Below, in pieces: positions 1-11,424 of a stretch of 64,000 bases of DNA (its first letter is position 1; every line of letters begins with the position of its first letter). A program made the translations under genes and the position numbers. Source of the DNA: Typhlomys cinereus. Taxonomy: Eukaryota; Chordata; Mammalia; Rodentia; Platacanthomyidae. The notes under the pieces were generated by a model, which did not search any database, was not told where the DNA came from, and worked only from the letters and a program-made list of their open reading frames with translations. The DNA lies in assembly GCA_023101885.1 (NCBI GenBank), contig JALPQD010000076.1, forward strand, positions 3,192,897 to 3,256,896. Reading direction: 5' to 3'.

Positions 1-116
1 GCTTGTTTTGAGACAAGATCTCATATTGCACAGGTTGTTTTTTAACTCATTATACTCCTGCCCCCACCTCTCCAGTGCTGGGGTCACAGGCATGAGTCAC
101 CACGTGATCCAGTCTA
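1..116 (-). repeat. B1-like (7SL-derived) SINE, antisense, cut by window edge
   Basis: Read on the plus strand this shows the usual reversed B1/Alu order: a T-rich start, a 'gagacaagatctc' block, then 'agtgctggggtcacaggcatgag' near 75-97, which is the reversed SINE 5' part. The copy is diverged and its 3' end may extend beyond the window. Confidence 0.6.
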
Positions 117-2370
117 GAGTGCTAGAGCGTCCACCAGGGCTTCCTGCAAGCTAGGTGAGCCCTCCAGCAACCAAGCTGCACTGCAGCCTGGTTCCCTTTT
201 ATTTCTACTCTTCCCAAGCAATCTTTCACATACCTTGGTTTCAAAGACTACCTTACAATGAGTTTGCTCTGTGTAAAAGAAAAGTTAATAGAAGTAACTG
301 ATTTCCTTTACTTGTAAGATCCTCTGTAGGATGGAAAGACTTTAGATGCTTTCTAACCATATAAGAAAATGGACATTCTGTATATGGGTCAAGCTTTGTT
401 TTGGTAACTAAATCACCGAAGTCATATTTAGCACAAATTTATGATAGGTTTTGAGCAACTGTAACCTTTTAGAAAAGACTTTAAGCGACCAAAACATTCT
501 TGACCACAAACATTTTCTAACAGATGTATTTTTTTTCAAACAAATATGCATTGTGCCAAGGGCACAAGTCAACAGTCCTTGGACAAGGGCTATTGAAATT
601 AAGCTTTGTGACAAGGAAGTTCTGCCCTTGAAAGCAATCATAAATCCAGCTACACAATGAAAACATGGTTCACTTAAATGTTAAGATAATGAGCATGTAA
701 TGTTCATTGACCTCCCTCACTACTCTGCAGAGTTGACGCTTGGCCTCCTCAGAGCAACGGTTTGCATTTTTGTTCCCTCCATTTCTCAAGGCTATTGAAA
801 CTTGTAGCATAGGATTCGACAATGGCATTAACCAAAACAAATCAAAGCATTTGAAGAGGGCAGGTTTTCAACCTTTTAACTAGTCTGCATCCAACCTCGT
901 CCCCACATCCTGAAAAGAAACTGCTGATGCTGGAGACGGAGGAGAGAAAAGGCTGGTGCCCAGCAGAGGGGCATGAGCAGGTTAAGCCAAGGGTTGCCAG
1001 CTGGCCACACAGGGGCTGAACATGGCACAGACACCATTTGTTTATTTGCTTTTAATTTCAATTAGTGACCTACATCGTGAAGTCAGGGGTTTCACAAGCA
1101 TAATCAAATCTCTGGCTTCCCTTTCAGCTCTGAACCTGTAGTCTTGCAGGACAGTGGAAGAAGTGGGCATGTGTGGCCTCTGAGCCTGGCTCCTGCCCTC
1201 CCCTGTAGGACTCTCTCCAAGTCCACTCATCCTCCATTTGTGTTCTAGGCTGGCTCCTATAGGAGATTAGAGGGTGTGGGTCGAACACTGTAAAAGATCC
1301 TCAGTACATATACACCGTGACATGCTCCTCACTACATATGTGCCATGACGTGAAACGCCGGCCATAGTGAGTCTCCCTCAGTTACTCCATCTTTGTCTCC
1401 TCTCAAGCATTTGCTCAATTTCCTCTGCCTGACACGTTCAGTGCCATTCTCCCTCATCACCCTGGCCAACGTCTACTCGTCCTTGACGATGCAGCCTCTG
1501 GAGAAAGCCTCCGGCATCCAGAGACCATGTCCAGTGATTCGGGTCGTGGAGACCCGGAAGTTCAGTGGATGCAGAGAAACCCAGAAGGATGGCAGGTTTA
1601 AAGAGGCAGGTGCTGGTGATCTTGCATGGGAGAGTTCCTCCTACTTCCAGCCCCATGAACTCTTCCCTCTAGTGGCCAACCTACCCATCATGCGGAGGAC
1701 CACAGTGGTATGTCTGAGGATCCTTGAAAATGTTTTCAATATCATTTAGAATCAGGAATGGGAACACTAGTACAATAATAACGAATACATAGCAATGGCC
1801 ATATTTGTCATACCAATACAGGAATAAAACACACTTGTCACCCACTTTTTTAGGGAGGAATGACCCCAGAAAAGCAAAGACAAGGATTCCCAACAGTCAC
1901 ACCGCAACCCTGACATCATCCTGGGTAGCTCCCCTTATCTACCAGGTTCCTGACAGTCCAGCAGCACCGTTATCTTTCAGGGCACACTCTGGGGATGGCT
2001 GTGTGAATTTTCCCCTCGCAAGCCATGGCCCAAAGCTTAAACCCATAATCACACTAGCTACCAGGATCACAAAAAACCCAGCTTATCTGAGATTGTTGGG
2101 TGCCCATTGTCAAAGCCCTGGTGATGCTTGGAAGACTTAGCTCCTCGGGCTCAGTGACCCCCTAGGATGCTCGTGGGCCCCGTGGACTGAGTCACGCCCA
2201 GGCCTATGAGGAGGGCCAGCTTTCTCCTGCTCTCTGCTCCACTCCCCATAGAGTTCTGACGCATAGGTGATTGCAAGAGCTCTGGGGTCCGCACATGTGC
2301 CTAACTTTAATATTTAGATTTCGGCCTCAATATATATGTCCCCCCCCCATCTATTCAGCCTGTGATGGAT
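117..2370. other. Unassigned intergenic sequence
   Basis: I see no exon, retrocopy or clear repeat here. Short open frames (for example 1393-1749 plus) lack any recognisable domain and overlap open frames on the other strand. A C-run at 2341-2349 is the only simple feature. Confidence 0.5.
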
Positions 2371-2379
2371 TGAGTTTAG

Positions 2380-2790
2380 TTTCTCAGTTTGAGTCTCAGT
2401 TTCTTTTCCTGTCGTGATAGAAGTTAAGAAAGAGATTTCAGTTCAAAGTGTAGTTCATCGGGGTGGGGAAGTCAAAGCAGCAGGAATTTGAAGCAGCTGT
2501 TCACGTTGCATCTACAATGGAAAGCAGAGAGCTGGAAGGCCTGCTGGTTCTCTGCTCTTTCCATCTGTACAGGCCGGGAACCTCGGCCACACAAACGGTC
2601 TCACCACAAATACGATGGGTCTTCCCACATCAGTGAACACAAGGGAGACTGCCTGACGGTTTTCTCAGAAGCCACCCTTAACAATCCTTCACAGGTGTGT
2701 CTGGAGGTAACTCACCTCCTAGGTGTCAAGTTGATAACTGGCATATCCACTGCCCATCACACAGACTGGTTTCAGAACACTTCCTAGAAC
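2380..2790 (-). mobile_element. ERVL-MaLR-like LTR remnant, antisense
   Basis: The order of blocks matches the better preserved LTRs at 58.8 and 59.6 kb: 'gtggggaagtcaaagcagcagg', a segment resembling 'tcttcccacatcagt', then 'ccttcacaggtgtgtctggaggtaactcacctcctaggtgtcaagttgataa'-type sequence near the LTR start. It is diverged, and no flanking duplication could be assigned. Confidence 0.55.
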
Positions 2791-3630
2791 TGAAACTGCC
2801 CATTCAACACTACCCCTCCCCTTTAACTTCAATAGTCCTTGTCCAAAGACTGTCCCTCTTCTTCCCCCCTTCTCCTGACCCTGGGAATTACCTTTCTTCT
2901 TTAGAACACCAGCTTATCCTTTAAAATTTGCTATTGGGAAAATTTCAACCCAAATCAAAAATTTATAATCAAAATGTTTAAGAGAAGAGACTAAGGAATC
3001 CCCCATATTCTCATCATCTAGACTCAACAATTATAAACTTACGACCAATTTTATGTTGTCTGCACTCCTTCTTTTCCCTGCTATCAGATTTTTTTAAGCA
3101 AACCCAGCCCAACCTATGATTTCATTTACAAATAGTCTGGTGGGTATCTCTGGGTTAGTTATCTAACACTATATGATAAGCCGACCTCCAGCACAGTGAC
3201 TCACACCATTTGTTCGCTCACCAGGCTGCACATCTTCCGATAGACTCTAGACTGCGTGGCCTGTGCAGCTGTATCATGCTTGGGGCGGGTGAGAAGGGAC
3301 TTGGATGAGGTCATCACGTGTCTCAGGCAGCAGTAGTGACTGTCGGTCAGGACTCCTTCTACATCTCTCATCAGTCTGGCTTAAGCTTCCCTATGTGACA
3401 AGAGAGCATTTTTAAAAGGCTGGAAATAGAATCCCTAAGACCTTTCAGCAGGGTTTCAGAACCCCCAGTTCTTATGGCAGAGGGAGAGTCAAGCCCCAGC
3501 ACCCCTTACAAGACACTGATTCCACACATGAGGGCAGAAACCTCATGACCTAAACATACCCCAAAACTCCACATTCTACTATCATCACCTTGGGGGTTAG
3601 AAATTTTATTTTTGTTTTTTATTTTTTTAC

Positions 3631-3633
<3 letters not shown>
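2791..3633. other. Unassigned intergenic sequence
   Basis: AT-rich with no supported gene. Nothing in it could be assigned to a repeat family by eye. Confidence 0.45.
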
Positions 3634-3682
<49 letters not shown>

Positions 3683-3745
3683 TACACTAATTATGCCTGT
3701 GGAGACTTAAGGGTTTCTTCAGGAATTACCCTAGATTGTGTTACT
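3634..3745 (-). repeat. (GT)n microsatellite with degraded ID-headed SINE tail
   Basis: A pure GT tract of about 45 bp (3634-3679) is followed by a short block ('ctgtggagacttaagggtttcttcaggaattaccctagattg') that aligns with the reversed 3' body of the lineage SINE seen whole at 12.7 and 16.8 kb. The CA/GT tract is therefore the expanded SINE tail. Confidence 0.65.
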
Positions 3746-3904
3746 TTCTAGCCCAAAGAGGGTTAGACTTTGGGAAACAAACATTTGTATCCATTTTTTC
3801 CTAGTTTTTTTTTTTTGAGAAATTATGTGTTTAATTTGTTGCAACTAGTTTTCTAATTGGCTGAGTAATAAACTAAATGGACAATTAAAGTGTTTATTAA
3901 TGTT

Positions 3905-4326
3905 TGTTGCAATCAGCCTGCATAGTTGCTGATAAATTACCATCAAATGGCTTAAGGAAACAAGGATTTATTCTCTCTTATGATTCCTGGTTACAGTTCT
4001 CAGTCCAGCTTGACAGGAGAGCAGGCACCAACACCAGGGCCGAGGGAACTGGTCACACCATCACCACACAGCTGAGAGATGGACAATCCTTACTTGCCAG
4101 ACAAGCATGTCTGGCCAAGTGAACAGAAGGATGCCAACTCTCTCAACCAGCTCTTTGTGATTTATTCAGGGCCTAATCCCACCCACCATAGGCTAGATCT
4201 TCCCCATCAGCTAGACAATCTCCTGCAGGTTTGCTCTGGGCTCAACTTAACCACTAATTCTCCACAAATGTGCCCAGAGCTCAAACGCTCAAACAGTCAA
4301 GTTGACATCTGTGCTTAACTGTGACA
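3905..4326 (-). mobile_element. Solo ERVL-MaLR-like LTR with 5-bp target duplication
   Basis: This 422-bp element begins TGTTGC at 3905 and ends GTGACA at 4326, giving TG...CA termini. The five bases on each side, atgtt at 3900-3904 and atgtt at 4327-4331, are identical. A 5-bp duplication and TG...CA ends are the signature of an ERVL-class LTR and do not fit a hAT transposon (8 bp). Comparison with the sense copy at 5438-5846 puts this copy antisense. No internal region is attached, so it is a solo LTR left by LTR-LTR recombination. It makes no protein. Confidence 0.8.
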
Positions 4327-4639
4327 ATGTTGTAATTTCTGATCATTTAGGAAGATACTAACTAGGCCAAATCCCTGACATCTGAACAAAATCTGACCGA
4401 AATGTCTCTGTGAAATAAGAAACTGCCACCACCACAACTCTAGATCTGCAAGTAGCCCTCAGAACCCGCCACTGTGAAGTGACCAGATGTAGCTTCCATG
4501 TAGCTAATGGGATGCAGCCTGGGGCCCAGATAAATGTTCTACCACTGAGCTATGACCTTTTTCCCCTGGACCTCCTGTTGTTTTTTAATGAAGACACTAT
4601 CAACGAATGGGTATGTATATAATTGCCCTATCAAAAATA

Positions 4640-4836
4640 AAAGTCTTTACTTTTTAAAATATTTGATAGAGAGGGAAAGAGAGGAAAGAGAGACAAGAGA
4701 GAGAAAGGCGTACAGATGCATGCCACAGTGCACACGTGGAGAACTTTTGGAAGTCAGTTTTCTTCTTCTACCATATGGGCTCAGCACCTGCTGAGCTATA
4801 TCACTGGGCCCAACAGAAACATCTTTAACGTTTCTC

Positions 4837-4881
<45 letters not shown>

Positions 4882-5200
4882 GCGCGCGTGTGCGTGTGCG
4901 CGTGTTACATGTGGAAGTCAGAAGGCAACTTTCAGAAGTTGGTTCTTGCCCTCTGCTTCATTTCGAGGTGAAGTCTTACTCATTTCTGCCATTACATAGC
5001 ATTTTCCAGGTTAGCTGGCTCCAGAGTTTCCAGCCAACCTTGTCTCCACTTCCCATCTCACCGCACTACAGATGTATACCACCAACTCCGGCTTCCTAAG
5101 TGGGGTTTGGAGGCCACACTCAGGTGACACAGAGAAAGACTTGTGCAACAAGCATTTTGATCCACTGAACTATCTTCCTGATTCCCCCCAAAAAAATCTT
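4640..5200 (-). repeat. Two old B4/ID-type SINE remnants with (GT)n tract
   Basis: A GAGA-rich block and a reversed SINE end ('cagcacctgctgagctatatcactgggccc') occupy about 4660-4811. They are followed by a (GT)n/(CG) tract at 4838-4895 and by 'acatgtggaagtcagaaggcaac' leading to 'agcattttgatccactgaactatcttcc', the typical reversed order of rodent B4/RSINE-type elements. Divergence is high, so family names are tentative. Confidence 0.5.
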
Positions 5201-5275
5201 TTAGAAAGGGGATTAAAAGCTAATTATGGAGATTTCACAAATAAAATGAACTCTTTAAAAAAAAGTCTGTGAGCA

Positions 5276-6083
5276 CTCGTTGCAGTTTGCCTGCATGGCT
5301 GCTGATAAATGATCATCAATTAGCTTAAGAGAATGAGGGGCTTATTTTCTCTCTTATGGTTACTGGTTACAGTTCATAGTCCAGCTTGATGAGAGAGCAT
5401 GCACCAACACCAGGCCAAGGGAACTGGCTACACCATCTGTCATAGTTAAGCACAGGTATCAACTTGATTGTTGAGGGTTTGAGTTCTGGACACAGTTGTA
5501 GAGAGTTGATGGTTAAGCCCAGAGCAAACCTGAAGGAGATTGTCCAGCTGGTAGGGAAGACTCAGCCCATGGTGGGTGGGATTAGGGCCTGGATAAATCA
5601 CAGAGAGCTGGTTGAGAGAGTTGGCATCCTTCTGTTCACTTGGCCAGACATGTCTGTCTGGCAAGTAAGGATTGTCCATCTCTCAGCCATTATGGTGGCC
5701 AGTTCCCTTAGCCCTGGTGTTGGTGTGTGCTCTCCTGTCAAGCTGGACTATGAACTGTAACCGGATTGTCGTAAGAAAGTAAACTCCTTGTTCCCTTAAG
5801 CTGTGTAATGGTCATTTATCAGCAACCATGCAGGTGAACTGCAACACCATCTCTACATAATCAGCATGTCTGGCCAAGTATACACAAGGATGCTAACTTC
5901 CTCAATCAGCTCTCAATATTTTATTCCAGGGCCTAGTCCCACCCATCAGCTGGGCCTTCCCCATCAGCTACACAATCTCCTGCAGGTCTGCTCTGGGTTT
6001 AACTCAACCACTAATTCTCCACAAATGTGCCCAGAGCTCAAACTCTCAACAGTCAAGTTGACACCTGTGCCAAACTATAACAG
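5276..6083 (-). mobile_element. MaLR-like LTR (outer), split by a second LTR
   Basis: The pieces 5276-5437 and 5852-6083 together reproduce the block order of the antisense LTR at 3905-4326: the terminal 'gttgcag...gcctgcatgg' block, the 'caacaccaggcc' block, then 'catgtctggccaagt', 'ctcctgcaggt' and 'gtcaagttgacacctgtg'. The left terminus reads CG instead of TG. The element is interrupted by the oppositely oriented LTR at 5438-5846, so it was in place first. Confidence 0.75.
5438..5846 (+). mobile_element. MaLR-like LTR (inner) nested in an older LTR
   Basis: This 409-bp LTR begins TGTCATAG and ends CTGCAACA. The flanks ccatc (5433-5437) and ccatc (5847-5851) are an exact 5-bp target duplication. 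The host sequence is the same LTR family in the opposite orientation, so the locus is an inverted nest. The 3' part shows the usual LTR order: 'gaactgtaacc', a degenerate polyadenylation signal (agtaaa near 5779), then 'cccttaagctg'. There is no coding capacity. Confidence 0.8.
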
Positions 6084-6105
6084 CACTTCACAGGGAAGAA
6101 ATCTT

Positions 6106-7224
6106 TTTTTTTTTTATTTCCACTCATACGACTTTAACAGGTACACCGGTCCCCTCCCTCCCTCCAACCTCCCACCACCCTATGCCCCCTCCCCTCCTCC
6201 CTCCCTCCTCATCCCCCAGTGCCTCCCCCTCCCCTCCCCGGAGCATCCTTTAATGTGCATGCCAGACTCTCCTCTGGGTCCTCCTCTTCGATGAGGTGCA
6301 AGGACCCAATGGCATTTCCCAGAACACTTTCCTGTGTTCCCCTTAAGCATAGGAACACTACTGTGGCTGTCAATCCCTTGCCTCCAAGGACCTTAGTGCC
6401 TTTAGCAAATGCTAGAATTTGAAGGGTCAATAGTGTGTTGGACATTGCGCAGGGCATGCGAAGTCCAATTATGATTGCTTCGGCCCTAGCTTGTGTGGAG
6501 TATCTTGCATATCATTGCTCCTCCCATCCTTGTGCTCTTACAATCTTACCGCCCCCTCTTCCACAAATTTCCTTGAGCTTCTGGATGGGGAGAGATTAGG
6601 ATGGCCTAGTTCCAGGTAGTTGATATAGAGTCTCTGATGTTCTGGATTATGGTTTGTTGATTTTTTTTTTTCAGATTTTGCTGCTCCTGCAATGCCCGTC
6701 ACTCCATCCTGATGGGTATTGGATGTCACCCCCTGGCCAGAGATAAAAAGCTGTTAAACTAGAGTCTTGTTATAAGAGTATATTCAAAGGTAAATGTAAT
6801 AAAAGTAGGAAACCTCAGTGAGGGAGGGGTCAATCACCCATTTGCAAAATGGTTACTTTTTAATCTACCAGACTATATGTCCTCCCCTTCTGGTGAGATC
6901 ATACCCCATCAGTTGTAAATGATCAGGAACGAAAGTCTGTGAACTTAACCAGATGTCTCATTACTCATTTGCAGTCTTTGATGGTGGCCTATTTTCTCTG
7001 CTGTAACATGGTCTCCTCTCTCCTTGTTTCTGGTGTGGTCCTCCTACCACATCACTCCTGTTCATAATCCTTGCAATTACTGTAGATATTACAGAGATTT
7101 ATCCTTGAGTGTCTCTAGGTGGGTTTGGTACTAGGAGCCACCTATTAGGGAGTACATATGGCACTTAATTTTCTGGGTCTGGGATACTTCACTTAATACA
7201 ATTGTTTCTAATAACATCCATTTC
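6106..7224 (-). mobile_element. 5'-truncated L1 (3' UTR and end of ORF2) with 18-bp TSD
   Basis: On the minus strand this is the L1 tail. It covers the last codons of ORF2 (reverse of 7130-7224, matching 35931-36020 of the long L1), then the 3' UTR with its polypurine G-rich segment (C-rich on the plus strand at 6150-6240) and an A-tail (T-run at 6106-6115). An exact 18-bp duplication beginning tcacagggaag flanks it at 6088-6105 and 7225-7242, so the insertion is well preserved. Length is about 1.1 kb against about 6.2 kb for the long copy, so it is dead on arrival. Confidence 0.9.
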
Positions 7225-7256
7225 TCACAGGGAAGAAATCTTCAAGTCAAGTATGC

Positions 7257-7611
7257 TGTAGTTATTTTTCTTTACTGCTGTGAGACAAACTTAAGGGAAA
7301 TTTATTGGCTTATGTATTGGCTTATGGTTCCAAAGGAGACATAGTACATTGTGGCAGGAATCTCATAGCAGAAGGTATGGCTGGAGGCAGAAGCAAGAGG
7401 CTGGTTGAGGTCACTACAGACATCATAGAGAAAGAACAAGCAAGAGCAAATTCAGAGGAAACAGGGCCGAGTTACCAAACTTCAAGGCCCACCCCTGTGA
7501 TGTGCCTTCCTCCAGCAAAACTCCATCTCCCAAAGTTGCCACAACATTCCCAAACATTAAAGATACCAGCATATGAGCCTGTGGGGGACAACTCACATTC
7601 AAACCGTGACA
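7257..7611 (-). mobile_element. MaLR-like LTR, second subfamily, antisense
   Basis: The segment begins near 'tgtagttattt', carries 'gctgtgagacaaac', 'cttatggttccaaa', 'cattgtggcagg' and 'cctgtgggggacaac', and ends 'aaaccgtgaca'. The same block order bounds the two-LTR element at 20.25-22.54 kb, which identifies it as that subfamily. I could not find a matching 5-bp flank. Confidence 0.65.
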
Positions 7612-7639
7612 GTGGGTGGTAGCATAGCACGTCACAAGT

Positions 7640-7790
7640 CTAAAGGATGGAACGTTCTAGCATTAGCATAGGCAATGTGTGACTTTAGACAAGCTATTTA
7701 ACCTCTCTGAACTTCAGATTCCCGCACGGTGTGATTTGTGAGGTAAATAAGCTAGTATGACTAAAAGTCTTTGCTGGAAACCTGTATATT
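7640..7790 (+). repeat. MIR element remnant
   Basis: The block 'gtgtgactttagacaagctatttaacctctctgaacttcag' followed by 'gtgatttgtgaggtaaataa' matches the conserved MIR core order. This is an ancient mammal-wide SINE, diverged as expected. Confidence 0.7.
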
Positions 7791-9506
7791 CCAGCTATGC
7801 CTAGAACCCCCGAGAGTCATCTTTCTATTTCCAGTTATTGCCAAAGTGTTAGTACTAACAAAGTGAATAAGTGAACTGATCATTTTCATTTAAGCTCAGT
7901 GGAGTACCATGCTGCATGTGACGTGCACATCCCTTTCTTAGAAACTCTGCTCCTGTCCCTCCTGCAACCTGCATGGTCCCACACTATGGTTTGGTCGAGC
8001 TGTGGGTGTTGAGTGGACACCAGACTGAAATTTGGCTGATGGGCTCAGTCCCTGGCACCGAGACCTTTTGTAAAGACCAGAGCCTAACAAACTATGACCT
8101 CAGCCCAAATCCTGTCCACCATCACTTAATTTTATAAAATAAAATTTCACTCGCCCACAGTGGCTATAGCCCACAGCTGCATTTGTATCACAAGGACAGA
8201 ACTGAGTTGTGTAGCTGCAACAGAGACCAGGGTCTGCAGAGTCTAAACATATGTCACTCATTTCTTCACAGAAAGTAAAATAGGCTCCAGTTTTGTCCAA
8301 TGCCTGACAGCCATTTCTGGCCAGTGCATATTAAAGAAGAAGTGGCCCGGAGGGAGGAAAGTAAGCTGAGAAAGATGATCTGCAGAGGGAAGAGGGTGGT
8401 GTTCATGTCAGGACATGTGACAAAGAGGGCAGACGCTGACATGACGGAGAGGGCGGAGACAAAGGGAGCCTGGGAAGCAGGGCTGAGGTTCCCCATGGTT
8501 GGCAGGTGAACCCTGTGTGTGCGGTGGGGATGGTGGTCTCACTCCTCCCCTTGTGGGCCTCCACTCAGGATCTGCTGTCTGTGTATGTATGAAGACCAGC
8601 TCCTATCAAACAGAAAAACAAACACGTCTTCTTTTCCTGTGGACAGTTGCCCACTTGCTGCGACCAGTAGCAAGGAAGAAGAGGAGGATTTCCTCTAAAG
8701 CATTCTCCCTCCTGGTCATGGCTTGAAATTCATTACACAGGTCGTCGACCGGACGAAAAGTGCAAATGCTGCCCAGAAGGTACAACTCTGCATGAAAAGC
8801 ATCTACCCTTTATTTGGTGTATGCCAGAGGCTGGTGTTCCTGTCCCTTCTGACATGGACACTGCCGGAGCCCGGATTCTAGGCATGTCGGTTCTCGTGTT
8901 CCTGATTCAGATGTCCAGCTCAGGACCCGGGGATTTGTCCACAGAACTGGCAGACAGCAGATCACTGAACTGTTCCAACTGCCTTGAAAGATTCACTCTC
9001 TGCTTATGCAGACAGATGTGACCAGCAACCTTGGGACTGGGGACCCCCAGCTTGGGGGACAGAAGCTCAGCTGGGACGACATAGTGCAGAAGGCTGAGTC
9101 TGAAGACTGGCTTCTGCCGGCGCCGGCTCGACCAGGACTCAAGGATTGTTCCACATTTTCTGCTCTTCCGGGGCACTAATGATATTGACTGGAGCTTTGG
9201 TAGTGACACATTCCCACAAAGACATCAGAGGAGGAGAGGGCCCTGGGAAGAACTGGGGAGGGGGCAGACCTGTGTCTCCTAAAGCATGTGGCAATTTCAC
9301 AGGACCGCCCTTTTGCACATGGACAGCATTGTGCCTGTGAACTTGGGTGTCGACGGCAGGAGAGATAGAGAAGCTTGTGACACAAGAGGCAGTCGAGCCC
9401 AAAAGGAGCCCGTTCGTGTTCCTTATATTACAACACAGAGGTCAAAGGCCTTGTCTGCGTGTTTGGCTAGGGCAATGGCGGACCCCAATCCCTGCTTCCC
9501 TTAGTA
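7791..9506. other. Unassigned, single-copy-looking sequence
   Basis: This 1.7-kb stretch has no repeat I recognise and no exon or retrocopy I can support. Overlapping short open frames occur on both strands without recognisable domains. Confidence 0.45.
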
Positions 9507-9640
9507 GTTGTGGTCTGGTGTGGTGGCTCGTGTCTGTCATCCCGGCCCTTGGGAGGCTGAGGCAGAAGATAGGAACGAGTTTGAAGCTAGCTTGGGCGAC
9601 ATAGTGAGACTTTGTGTCAATACACCCCCTCCCTACCTAG
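9507..9640 (+). repeat. B1-like SINE
   Basis: The sense order is clear: 'tggtgtggtggctcgtgtctgtcatcccgg', 'gggaggctgaggcag', 'gcttgggcgacatagtgagac'. This is the 7SL-derived B1 monomer with its A/B-box region, ending in a C-rich rather than A-rich tail. Confidence 0.75.
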
Positions 9641-10185
9641 ATATCAAAAACACAAGCCTACCACCAAAACACATAAAGCCTACGGCATCCTCTATGTCAG
9701 TGTGACCTTCATGAAGGACTGGTTTCTGATAGCGTCAAGGGTTGCCTCACCTGCAAGTGACACTCTGCTCAGTCATGGGTATGGCGGGGCAGCACAGGGC
9801 CAGCTCTGTCTGTCTCCACAGCTGGAGCAGGAGTTTTCCCCGGGGCTCTGATGTACTGGTGGAATGGATGGATGGGTGAGGGGTGGGTAACTGTGGGAAG
9901 GAGGAAGAGAATGCTAGCAGCCTCAAGTCAACAGTTGTTCTGCCACAGAAGCCTCTGGGGGGGAGACCTCGGTAGTTGCCCAGCAAAGGGGACATCGGGG
10001 TTGGATTGTTTACAGCCACTATTGCTAGTGTTTTCAAGTCTCATTGGACATACAATAATTGTATTTATGAAGGTGCAGTGTGAAGTTTGATAGTTGTATA
10101 CAATAGGTAATGATCAGATCAGGACAGTAACACATCCATCACCTCAAACACTTATCGTTTCTTCGTGTTGGGGATATTCAAAAAT
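9641..10185. other. Unassigned intergenic sequence
   Basis: No gene or repeat recognised. Confidence 0.4.
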
Positions 10186-10189
10186 CCAT

Positions 10190-10365
10190 TCTTTAGACTT
10201 GGTGTGTATCCTAGTGGTAAAGTGTGGGTTTGGCATATATATGACCCTGGGTTCAATTTACAACAATGCAAAAGAAAGAAAAGACAAGGAAGGAAGGAAG
10301 GGAGGGAGGGAGGGAAGGAGAGAGGGAAGGGAAGGAGAGAGGGGAGGGAGGGAAGAAAGAAAAAG
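10190..10365 (+). repeat. ID element with expanded purine tail
   Basis: 'ggtgtgtatcctagtggtaaagtgtgggtttggcat' and 'gaccctgggttcaattta' are the A-box and B-box regions of a rodent ID SINE. The A-rich tail has grown into a GGAA/GGGA purine tract at 10285-10365. Confidence 0.7.
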
Positions 10366-11424
10366 CATGCTAGCTAGCTTTCTTCCAGGTCTCGTGAAGT
10401 TTCCGGGCCTCTTGGCCCTTCAGTCCTTGGGTGGGTTCTGCTTGCCACACGTTCTTCTGCTCAGCAGGCAACTGGAGTCATTAGTTGCCTCTGCAAGCTG
10501 TTCCTTTGGTGCTCCCAGAACTGCTTAATCCCTGCGGCGTGACTCTTATTTAATCTGAGCGTTCATTTCCTCCCGTGGGAGGAGGAGGAAGAGCAGGATG
10601 CACGAGGACGCAGGCGGGCTCCGAGCTCCTCCAGCCCCGCCGGAGTCAGCCCGCCCCCTAGAGGCCGACCGTGGGAACAAGACAGCTTCCAAGGCAAGGT
10701 TGGATCAAATGTTAGCTTAAGCGCACCTGCAGAGCCCAGTTACCCTGAGCCCGCAAATCCAGGCAGACCCTGTTACCCCTAGCAGAACCCCAAGGCTGTC
10801 TAGGTGGCCAGCGCTGGCTACACTACAGAAGCTGTTTGTCCGCTTGGTTGACAGTTACTGAACATCTGCTGCTCCGGGCTTCTGGCTGGGCGTTCATCGC
10901 CTTTATGATTCACAGAAACTCCAGGGAAATCAGAATTCGAGCTCTAGGCACATTTGTCAGAGATTAGTGGTCGAGTTAGGTCCGGAGCAAACCTGCAGGA
11001 GATTGTCTAATTGCCGGGGAAGGCCGAGCTCATGGTGGGCGGGGCTAGTCCCTGAATCCAGGCATTAACAAAACGTTAATAAAAGCCTGAAGCACAAAGG
11101 AAAGAAATGCAAAGGCTGAAAGCTAGGAAGTACAAAACTATCATTAAATCCTGCTCAAAACCAAGATGGCATGGAATATAAAAGCATAAAGACACACAAT
11201 GTGGATACTTTTAATAAGGCAGAAAGTTGCATGAACTGTGAGGATGAAGCCTTACCGACAGAAAGGAATGAAGCTGCCACTGTAATGAGGACCTCAATAT
11301 TCCTTTCTTGATTCTTGATGTGAGGTTTCCCCAAAACTTATTTAAAATTCACTGTGGAGAACAGAAATGGTTAGAGCTTACTTAGTTAAGAAAAAAAAAA
11401 AAAACATTTTAAACTAGACCCAAA
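10366..11424. other. GC-rich patch and short LTR remnant, otherwise unassigned
   Basis: About 10560-10680 is GC-rich and contains the CTCF-like motif. About 10930-11075 contains sense MaLR-LTR blocks ('ctctaggcacatttgtcagag', 'gagcaaacctgcaggagattgtctaatt', 'catggtgggcggggctagtcc'), so it is an LTR fragment. The rest is unassigned. Confidence 0.5.
10651..10664 (-). promoter_or_regulatory. Candidate CTCF core motif
   Basis: The minus strand reads CCTCTAGGGGGCGG, which agrees with the published CTCF core CCASYAGRKGGCRS at 13 of 14 positions. It sits in a locally GC-rich patch (10560-10680) not explained by a repeat. Binding is inferred from the motif only. Confidence 0.4.

Noticed and set aside
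1393..1749. 118-codon plus-strand frame as a possible gene
   Set aside because: No domain or splice evidence, and a comparable open frame exists on the opposite strand.
3905..5846. Inverted-terminal hAT-type DNA transposon (MITE) interpretation of the abundant 410-440-bp repeat
   Set aside because: Apparent long terminal inverted repeats at 5.28-5.87 kb come from one LTR nested in another reversed LTR. The termini are TG...CA and the target duplications are 5 bp in two copies, which fits ERVL-type LTRs.
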